This document shows, in pieces, positions 56,701 to 64,000 of a DNA stretch of 64,000 nt. Source of the DNA: Sanderia malayensis. Taxonomy: Eukaryota > Cnidaria > Scyphozoa > Semaeostomeae > Pelagiidae. The stretch covers positions 620,001 through 684,000 of the forward strand of contig RQOL01000882.1 in NCBI GenBank assembly GCA_013076295.1. Direction: 5' to 3'. The position numbers and the translations under genes are program-made. Under the pieces are notes generated by a model, which saw only the letters and a program-made list of their open reading frames with translations, did no database searches and was not told where the DNA came from. Each line of letters opens with the position of its first letter. Within the stretch, counting starts at the first letter, position 1.

Positions 56701-59700
56701 GCCAACGAGACTCGTGACGTCAAATGCGTTGGTTGGGTCTGTGACGTCATAGACGAGTACCTCGTATCCGTGTACGAAAACGCTGCGATAATCAGAAGGA
56801 GGCTGCCATGTTATGGTCATCGAAGTGGGTGTAGATGCTGCTGCTAGGTTACGCACCGGGCTAGGAGCAGAAGTGTCTGAAATAAAAGATAAAATTGAAA
56901 GCATAAAGATGTATATGCAGGCTTAAAGAGGTATATGAAGGCGTAAAGAGCTATATGAAGGCTTAAGGAGGTATATGAAGGCTTAAGGAGGTATATGCAG
57001 GCTTAAAAAGGTACATGAAGACCAACAGAATGTGTACTGGAGATATTCATATTGCGCTTTGTAAACAGGTTAACTTTGTGGATATATAAATAAATAAATC
57101 AAGATTTTCTAGGCCTGTTTTCCACTCACCATCCATTGTCATGACTGAAACCTCATTAGTTTCTGGTCCCCACGTGTTTATGTCACGTGCACTGATCTTG
57201 AACTCGTAATTGGTCGATGGGATCATTTGCATATTTTTGAGAGCATGCGTGGTGCCGCTGACAAAACTGTATGTCCATGCCTCTCCGCCCGTTCTGTGCC
57301 CGATCTTGTACTGTTGAACAGCAGTGCTAAATATTGCTGGTGCATCCCAAACAAGGTTGATGAGACGGGGGTTAGATGGATCAAGGCTGACTTTGAAATT
57401 CAAAGGCACACTCGGACCTGAAAAAAGAAAACCAAGGAGATTACTTCACCCCCCGATATGGATCAACGACGTAAAATCTGCAGAAAGGTCATAGGTAAAA
57501 TTTACAAACGGTCAAAATTACAAAAGGTCATAAATCAAAATTGCAAAAGGTCGTAGGCCATAGTTGCAAAAGATGAGCCATAGCTCTTGGGATCTGTAGA
57601 AGGCGACTTAGGCCTAGTTTAGACAGGGCATTTCGAGCGCAGGAAACTTAATTATTTAATTATTTAACTATTTAAATGCTTCCAAAAGATCGAAATGTCA
57701 ATTAAATGCGACGATAATTTGCTGTCTTAATCCAAAAGCCAATTGAATGGTTAAATTCGCTCATAATGCGCTCTGCCGAGAAAATTATCAACGAACTATG
57801 AGCCTTGGGTTTAATTCGCTTCGCTTTCAGAAACCAACAATAATTAGCAACGCTGTAAGGGCGCTGTAAGGGCGCTTTAAATCGGGTTTAATTGGCCGCG
57901 CTTGAAATAAACTGTTATTCGCTGTCTAAACTAGGCCTTATAGACATTCCGGGGTGACATTATTTACCTGATAGCTTAGATGTCCTTCCTTTAACTGCCG
58001 ATGAAAATGGCCCATCTCCAGCCACAGTTCTTGCGGCAATCTTCACGGAGTATTCCGTATCATTCCTCAGTCCAGGAATTACATGTGAGGTGGACGAAGC
58101 CTGGAAGCAACACAAACATTTAGAGATAGCAACCGTCATTATGTATATTGATAAAATACAGACTGCAAGCTCCATTGAATATATCATTTTGTATTGTTTA
58201 TCGATAAATTAAATGGACCTTCCAGGGGTGACAGTTTTGTTTTTTGTTTTGTCATCTTATTTTAATTCGATATCTCTAATAGCTTTACAGAAAAACTAAT
58301 CTAAATCGAATAGACAGTATGAGACAATATAGTCAGACACTTTAACCCCTGGAAACATATCATTTCGTATTGTTTATCAATGGAATAAATGGACCTACCA
58401 GGGGTGACAGTATACAAATCTTCAAAACAAGTAACAAAAATAACTCACAGGGGCTGTTAATGTTTGAACAGATAGTTTTGATCCGGGAATCTTGTACTTG
58501 AGTATGTAGGCTGTAATTGGTCCATTGCTCTCATCACGTGTTAGTGGCGTCCAATTGACAAGGAGGCTGGTGGCTGTAGACGAGGTTATTTTCAAGCCTC
58601 TCGGGCTTGTCAAAGGAGCTGGAAAAAAACAGATTCAGCATGCATAAACAGACTAGCATAAACTAACACAAATTAAGGCAGACTGACACAGATTAACACC
58701 GATTGAGGCAGGTTAACACAGATTGAGACAGAATAGCACAGATTAAAACTGATTGAGACAAATTAACACAGATTGAGTCAGACTGACACAGATTCACACC
58801 GATTGAGACAAATTAACACAGATTGAGACAGATTAATACAGATTGAGACAGACTGACACAGATTGGGAGAAACTGACACATATTAACACAGATTAAGACA
58901 GACTGACAGAGATTAAAATGGATTGAAACAGACTAGCACAGATTAATATAGATTTAAAGAGATTGTCTTTTCTCACCGGCGATTGCAGTTTTGATTGTGA
59001 TTTCATTTGATTTCATTCCCATGCTACCATCCCAATAAGGAATAATATAAAACTTGTAAGTCGTGTATGGACTCAGATTCCTGACGAAAGCCGACGTAGT
59101 TGCACCAGAATTGACAATGGTCGGTGAATTTGGGGAGCGGTCCATATCAGCGTAGAAAATTTTGTAACTGGTTGGAGGCGGTGTTCTGCGAAAGATAAGA
59201 AGACATTGATGTGAGAAGAAACCTAGGGGTCCCAGACAGATGGGCCAGCTCTACGACACGAATAGAGCCACCAAGATCACGTTTTTGTAGTTCTATTCTC
59301 GTAGAGTCCGCATGTAGCTCTGTTCGGAATTATAAGACCCAATCGGAATTTCCAAGGCCACGTTTGAATCTTTTAAACCAATTAAGAGGCTGTAAGAGAC
59401 AGTACGAGGTTTTGAGAGACAGTAAGAGGCTGTAAGAGACAGTAAGACGTTCTAAGAGACAGTAAGACGTTCTACGACAAATCAAGAGGTTTTAAGACAG
59501 AGTAAAAGATTCTAAGACACAGTGAGAAGTTCTAAGACCAATGAAAGGCCCTTAGACCAAATCAGAAGATCCACGAATAACAACGGAACACTAAAACCAA
59601 GATAAAAGCTGACATCTTGTAGTTATGGGTCACTGGGCAAGGTTAGAGATCAATTGTGTAAGGTAAAAATAAAACATGAAATCTAAACATTTTATTTCAC

Positions 59701-62700
59701 ATACTGAACAGGAATCGTCCAACTTAGCATGGCAATTGTCGACGAAGTTGGTGTGACTTTGAAGTTCTGGATCCCTCTTGCTCCGGACGTGCCTAGAACC
59801 GAAACAAATTCACAAAATAGAATTATAAATAGAGTCTTCCAAAATAGAGTTATTATAGAAACGCCAAAGGACAGGAAAAAGCCGCAATAGGGACTTAATT
59901 GGGGAAATCAAATTGTGGAAGGAGGGGTGTGAAATTTGGAAGGAGGGGTGTGAAGTTTGGAAGAAGGGGTGTGAAGTTTGGAAGGAGGGGTGTGATGTTT
60001 GGAAGGAGGGGTGTGAAATTTGGAAGGAGGGGTGTGGAGTTTAGAAGAAGGGGTGTGAAATGCGGAAGGAGGGGAGTGAAGTTTAGAAAAAGGGGTGTGA
60101 AGTTTGGAAAGAGGGGTGTGAAGTTTTATCAGAGGAAGAGCTTAAGCAGAGAAGTAAAACGGAGAAGTATAAAACAGAGAAAAGATAGTACAGTATTGTA
60201 TTAACATGCATGGACTAAATTGAGGAAACTAAATTGTGGAGGGAGGATTTGAAAAAAGAATAAAGGTAAGTTTTATTGGAGGATTTAAGAATTTAGGCAG
60301 AGAAGTAAAACTGAGGAATATAAAATAGAGAGAAGATAGTAAAGAATTCTCAGAGAAAGCGCCTAAACGCAATAGGTTCTAAGCGATTTAAAACAATATG
60401 GTATTTTCAAAAGAAAGGTATAGATAGAAAAGATGGTGAATTTTCTAAGGGGAAAGTTTAAACAGAGATAAAAGACAGCTCTTTCAAGGATAAACTTAAA
60501 GGAAACATGTACAGCAAAGAAATTAATTGTTCACCTGGTAAAGTTTTCCAAGTAAAAACTTTCGATTTAGGTCCTTGGATTTTGTCATTAAACGGTACAA
60601 CCCAAAAATTATAACTTGTTGATGGAGTCAAGTTTTGAATATTGATTGATGTTTTGGTAGTTTCGCGTTGAAGAATGGTCGAAGGAGAATTTACGATGTC
60701 ATTGTAATAAACGATGTATTTTGTGACTGAAGCCCCACTGAAAGTCAAAGAAAACAAAACATTAGGATACTATAATACAACAGTAAAATAATAGAGAAAT
60801 TAAGATCATGAGCATGATATAATGGAGAAATTAAGAACACGATATAATTGAGAAATTAAGGTCATATAAAATAATTAATGGCATTAAAGCTTTGTATCAA
60901 ATTATCAAGGATTCTTAGATCGGGAATAAAACAACTCGTCATTCTATTCCATTCCAACATTCCACTTTGGTCCATGTTTTACATCTACAAACATACAAAC
61001 CTTGGTGCTGCCCAATTGAAGTCGACACTTGTTGACGTTATGGAGCCTTGAGATAGGGTTGATATAAAACCCGGAACAGATGCGCTGGAAGAAGTTTTTG
61101 CTATAACAGAATTTGACAATGGTCCACTGCCGTTATCGTTGATAGCTTGTACCCTGAATTTATACTCCGTGTTTGGAGCCAGTCCGGAAATTGTCGTGTA
61201 CGTAGTCTGTCCGCTGATTGTTTTTGTTCCTGAAACGAAAGGGAATCCCCATCATCCAAGGGTTATCACCTTAAAGCTACAGGGAATCACCACATTTGCA
61301 AAGATTCCCCAATAGATAGTTATGGGTTGGCATTAGAGAGGCCTGAGAATGATTGGATGAAACAAAAGCCCATTGTGTTTGAACAATGGGAAACAATAGC
61401 CCATTGTGTTTGAACAACAAAAGAAACAAAGAGTAGTTCAGCAAAACTGTTTGAAAATTAAAAAATAATAAACTTTAATAAGCATGAGGTGGGAAATTAT
61501 AATCACAACATTGAATAAATTGATAAAAAGCAAATTATATTAGGGGGCAGTTGTATTTCATGGATTGATTGACATAATTAAGAGCCCCCTTGGCAAATGG
61601 GACATGATCTATTGAGGGAATGCTATCAACTGAAGAAACACAATATGCTATTGTTTCATCTGTGTTCAAACACAATATGCTATTGTTTCATCTGTGTTCA
61701 AACACAATCTGTTATTGTACACAACAACACATAAGGTCAAGATAAGATAGAAGAAACAATTTCTTCTATCAGAACAGTGATCAGAATAATTATTAGAAAA
61801 TGTCTTACTGGTTTGCAGAAATGAAGAAGATGGAAAAAAGATGATGTTGTATTTTTGAATTTGTCCGTTCGTCAAGTCTGGGGTTTGCCATGAAATGAAC
61901 ATTTCTGTCGACGATTTGGGATAAGCATTGACGTTTTTTGGTTTGCCAGGAATGAGGACATTTGTTGGCCGGCTTGTGGGGATCGCTGTGACGGGGGCAG
62001 CCGTAGTAACTGAAAAATAATGTAATGTAATTAGTAATAGTTTTAATATCATGAAATAGAAATGAATTTACACATATTAATAAGCTGTTGAGTGTGTTGT
62101 GATTACTATTGTAACTGGGGGTAACTGAGGAGGAGGGTGGGGGGTTTAATAAAGAATATATATGGGGGCAGGGGGGGAGAAATAACTAGGTTGACAGTAA
62201 GGGGGTTAATTAATTTATATAGCAGCATATGGAAACATGTGGGGTTTTTTAAACAATGTCAAAATATTTAGGCCACAAAAATGATATACATAATAGTGAC
62301 AAGCTGTTAGGACAAAACAGGATATCGAATTGTGCAAATATAAAAAAAAACATTTTCATTTCGCTGGCCATGCAGAAGGAAAGCTGGTGGGATGATAAAT
62401 ATTATAGGCCCTTGTAAAAAACTTTTTAAATTTTGCAAACAATATAAAACGGGTTTATTTGTAAACCTTCCTAACTACTCCCCCAGCATAATTATCACAG
62501 GCTTTGCAGACAAAAGTCAGACAAAGAAAATGTGGAAATCCTCGCGTCAAAGACTAAAGTGAAAATAATTAAGGTTTTGCTGCATTCAATACAAAAATTT
62601 AGCATTGTCTTTTAGCATGATAAATAGAACAGAATAAGTAAACTTCGGTGAGGAGTATTCCCTTATCTAAACCCTGCCATTTTAGAAATTTAAGTTGCTG

Positions 62701-63681
62701 ATATCGAATAAAAGATTACAAACCTAAAGCGGCCGATAGTATAACGAGTTGTTGTGCAAATGTTGCGGTAGCCATAATTGTAAAAGGTCTTTTACATTAA
62801 GCAACTGAAGCACGGAGGAAGGTTGATTCTTCTTTTGAAGCTCCAGAGATTTATCTGGATGTTTTACACTAGTATTTGTTATCGCAAGGGTATATTTGTT
62901 GCGGTAAACAGTTCATCAATTTAATCCACCGTAAACCAACTTTTCTCGCGTGCTAAACTCTCATCCATTTTGTGAAGACAATAAAATGAATTTTGTAAGA
63001 CCTAATACGTTGCGTCCCTGTGTTCTCATCACTTTTTGGTTCAATATTGGCGAAACATTTGAGACAACGTTTTTGCTCCAATTTTCCAAATATTTGGGAC
63101 ATGGACAAACGAAAATAATGTAAAACTGTTCAGGAAGAATTTTTAGTGGAAAATGAAACATTTTGAGTGCAATGTTATACGATTTTGATCTCAAGGATGG
63201 TTTTATAGAGACGGTGCTAGAAAAGTGAAAATAGTCCCAACAAACAGCTCAAATAACACAAATATCACAAATAACATGTCTGCTTAAAACAAACAAACAA
63301 GCAAACAAAACAGGCAAATGAAGAGGTAAATAAGCAAATAAAGAACCTAACAAATAAATGGGTAACAGGTAAACAGGTAAATGGTAAACAACAAACCTTC
63401 GCCAAAATCTTTGATAATGAGCTCAGCAGATGCCTGCGCCTCCCCAGCGGCGTTCTTTGCAAACACCTGATACATTCCAGAGTCGCTTTTGATAAGGCCG
63501 GTGGCCTTTAGGTATCCGTCGCCAATGATCAGATAGCTCTGGTCAGCGGTGAGGGCCACGCCATCTCTCATCCAACTAATTGAAGGCTTCGGATTACCAA
63601 TTACGTCATATGTGAATGTGACGACACCGTCCACAACGCCGTAAGTAGGAGATGATGGAATGACGGAGAAGAGCGGTGGAA
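47736..63681 (-). CDS. NEO1/DCC-like: Neogenin/DCC-type receptor with three cytoplasmic dsRBD-like domains (5' incomplete)
   Basis: Exons (minus): 63681-63397 (Ig), [alternative start 62775-62724], 62009-61809, 61229-61001, 60737-60535, 59792-59705, 59185-58977, 58618-58449, 58100-57968, 57417-57130, 56876-56664, 56285-56193, 55616-55173, 54061-53924, 53567-53517, 53257-53041, 52707-52513, 52308-52238, 51811-51542, 50997-50861, 50507-50375, 50182-49808, 49457-49075, 48573-48454, 47816-47736. From the alternative start the sum is 4494 nt, 1497 aa, with no stop and matching phases. Order: Ig, eight FN3 (canonical family has six), stalk, transmembrane helix about 849-870, Cys-rich juxtamembrane, three dsRBD-like domains about 999-1255, Ser-rich linker, and C-terminal MAGLEGLIKDLNGITSST, the DCC/neogenin P3 motif. 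Family role: netrin/RGM receptor in guidance, adhesion and BMP co-reception. The dsRBDs are novel; earlier Ig exons lie beyond 64000. Confidence 0.9.
48640..49065. repeat. 93-bp minisatellite family in the receptor gene, array near exon 49457-49075
   Basis: About 4.5 units; it ends about 10 bp from that exon's donor (49074). Confidence 0.85.
49480..49735. repeat. 80-bp minisatellite family, fills a 350-bp receptor intron
   Basis: About three units (AACTGCTTCATAGTATA, AGCAAACTAAACATCTGGTC) in the intron 49807-49458. Confidence 0.85.
49808..51811 (-). other. Exon block encoding three tandem dsRBD-like domains
   Basis: Unit 1 is exon 51811-51542; unit 2 is split over 50997-50861 and 50507-50375; unit 3 is exon 50182-49808. 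All begin alike: VAAPGDATFISYKTSLNDYC, VPSPGEQSFISYKCSLHDFC and VCGPGEASFVSFKSSLHDFC, followed by a short LPP-x-(F/Y) strand, beta hairpin and final helix (ATRQEAEQRAAFIALQGIGI; DSEQKVAYMALRGL; ESEQHAAFEALQGLGLL). This is the alpha-beta-beta-beta-alpha order of the dsRBD, and unit 3 (FFTTRLESEQHAAFEAL) recalls the plant DRB type. The lysines of the canonical KKxAK in helix 2 are absent, so RNA binding is uncertain; protein-protein use is possible. Units 1 and 3 share phase-1 borders, consistent with exon-shuffled tandem triplication. Confidence 0.8.
50206..50365. repeat. 93-bp repeat making up nearly all of a 192-bp intron
   Basis: About 1.7 units inside receptor intron 50374-50183, leaving only some 10-25 bp at each side for splice signals. 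Confidence 0.9.
52330..52480. repeat. 93-bp repeat making up most of a 204-bp intron
   Basis: About 1.6 units inside receptor intron 52512-52309. On the transcribed strand it reads TTTTCAGGGGGTAAAGTG twice. Confidence 0.9.
53041..53257 (-). other. Transmembrane and cysteine-rich juxtamembrane exon of the receptor
   Basis: Encodes SADDLDSKLWW, a leucine-rich helix (IILVIVLLLLLLILLLLL) and then 16 cysteines within 37 residues in clusters CCCC, CC, CC, C, C, CCC, CCC, followed by KEKTR. Clustered cysteines just inside the membrane are typical S-palmitoylation sites; DCC is known to be palmitoylated, but this density is unusual. Confidence 0.9.
53690..53920. repeat. 93-bp minisatellite family in receptor intron 53923-53568
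   Basis: About 2.5 units; the array abuts the donor of exon 54061-53924 within about 5 bp. Confidence 0.85.
54080..55075. repeat. 20-bp minisatellite (ATATGAAGGCTTATAGAGGT), about 48 copies
   Basis: Fills most of the intron 55172-54062 between the two halves of the last FN3 domain; a few related units also lie at 56900-57010. Confidence 0.95.
57611..57937. mobile_element. Harbinger-type MITE with TTA target duplication
   Basis: 16-bp inverted ends GGCCTAGTTTAGACAG / CTGTCTAAACTAGGCC flanked by TTA at 57608-57610 and 57938-57940. A 3-bp TWA duplication and a GG-starting end are typical of PIF/Harbinger. It is 327 bp, non-coding, in a receptor intron. Confidence 0.8.
58165..58420. repeat. 93-bp repeat in receptor intron, split by an unrelated 85-bp segment
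   Basis: Units at about 58165-58226 and 58318-58410 are separated by T-rich sequence (58230-58315) inside the intron 58448-58101. Confidence 0.8.
58640..58970. repeat. Short-period repeat (ACAGATTGAGACAGATTAAC)
   Basis: Irregular 10-11 bp periodicity of CAGATT/CAGACT words across most of the intron 58976-58619. Confidence 0.85.
59917..60130. repeat. 21-bp G-rich minisatellite (GGAAGGAGGGGTGTGAAGTTT)
   Basis: About 10 copies in the intron 60534-59793. A 101-codon plus frame (GRRGVKF repeated) is a by-product of the 21-bp period. Confidence 0.9.
62724..62775 (-). other. Alternative first exon with signal peptide for an FN3-only receptor
   Basis: ATG at 62775 begins MATATFAQQLVILSAALG, a short hydrophobic signal-peptide-like sequence, then a consensus-like donor G/GTTTGT in phase 1, the same phase as the end of the Ig exon upstream. 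Both can splice to 62009. It would yield a secreted-pathway receptor lacking all Ig domains. The alternative is a chance frame. Confidence 0.6.
63397..63681 (-). other. Ig-like domain exon lacking both canonical cysteines
   Basis: Phase-1 exon that aligns with the fourth Ig domain of DCC/neogenin: GNPKPSISWMRDGV, YLKATGLIKSDSGMYQVF, AAGEAQASAELII. The disulphide cysteines are replaced (VTFTY where VTFxC is expected; MYQV where YQC is expected), while the core Trp and the DSGxY motif are kept. Confidence 0.85.
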
Positions 63682-63965
63682 CTGCAAGACAATGTAATTA
63701 TGTGAAATTGCTGCGAAGGAGCGTTTATTATCTGCTCAAACTCAAAACATTTTGAATTGAATTAGAGGTGGAGTTGAAGGAATCCAGGAAGAAGTAAAGA
63801 ATGTTATCAGATATATGATTCATCTTATGTTGATGGGTGGTGGTCAGTAATCTCATTTGGGTCTATAATTGTCTTAAAACCAAATACTTATCGTCTAGTA
63901 AATGTGGTGTCAAAATATGACGTCTTTTTATTTCATTTTGAAAACGTTTTGTGAAGGAGTTTTAC

Positions 63966-64000
63966 CGGAATAGAAGGAAGGGACAGAGAAACGGGGGTCA
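63966..64000 (-). other. Possible 3' end of the preceding receptor exon
   Basis: An open frame ending PRFSVPSFYS with a phase-1 donor (CCG/GTAAAA) that would join the Ig exon at 63681. Only 35 bp is visible. Confidence 0.35.

Noticed and set aside
59899..60204. 101-codon plus frame with GRRGVKF repeats
   Set aside because: 21-bp minisatellite in a receptor intron.
63265..63462. Cysteine/phenylalanine-rich minus frame running past the Ig exon
   Set aside because: Read-through into intron after the donor at 63396; composition reflects an AAACAAAC-type repeat.

Overview
This is animal nuclear DNA: AT-rich, intron-rich and loaded with minisatellites and small transposons. An invertebrate chordate, most likely a tunicate, fits best. 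The reasons are one-per-family SMADs with divergent inhibitory-SMAD sequence, and a four-pass protein with connexin-like topology (connexins are known only from chordates). The species cannot be fixed from sequence alone.

Layout. 0.2-3.7 kb: a complete ISL2EU-type DNA transposon (THAP/DDE transposase plus SAP-SWIM-YqaJ nuclease) with 205-bp terminal inverted repeats. 5.0-5.7 kb (-): connexin-like exon. 7.9-10.4 kb: a non-autonomous element whose inverted arms are 176-bp tandem repeats, flanked by a 7-bp target duplication. 13.0-19.6 kb (+): an eight-exon Rab GTPase gene; one of its introns holds a 1000+373+1000 bp palindrome. 22.3-27.6 kb (-): SMAD2/3, eight exons, 455 aa. 29.2-38.2 kb (-): dymeclin (DYM), 17 exons, 649 aa. 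39.8-44.7 kb (-): inhibitory SMAD6/7, four exons, 402 aa. 47.7 kb to beyond the right edge (-): a neogenin/DCC-type netrin/RGM receptor.

I rebuilt these genes exon by exon. Intron phases agree at every junction and each open frame closes as an exact multiple of three. SMAD2/3, DYM, SMAD6/7 and the neogenin/DCC gene lie on one strand in about 42 kb. This mirrors human 18q21 (SMAD2, SMAD7, DYM, DCC) and the paralogous 15q22-24 region (SMAD3, SMAD6, NEO1), so the block looks ancestral. Neogenin binds RGMs, which are BMP co-receptors, so three of the four genes touch TGF-beta/BMP signalling.

Main discovery candidate: the receptor's cytoplasmic tail, between the transmembrane helix and the C-terminal DCC/neogenin P3 motif, carries a run of 16 cysteines followed by three tandem double-stranded-RNA-binding-like domains. 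I know of no netrin/RGM receptor with this architecture. Other unusual points: the SMAD2/3 tail is SSTT rather than SSxS; neither SMAD has a PPxY motif; one Ig domain has lost both cysteines; there is an internal alternative signal-peptide exon; and several introns are made almost wholly of one recurring 93-bp repeat that contains splice-site-like sequence, which suggests introners.
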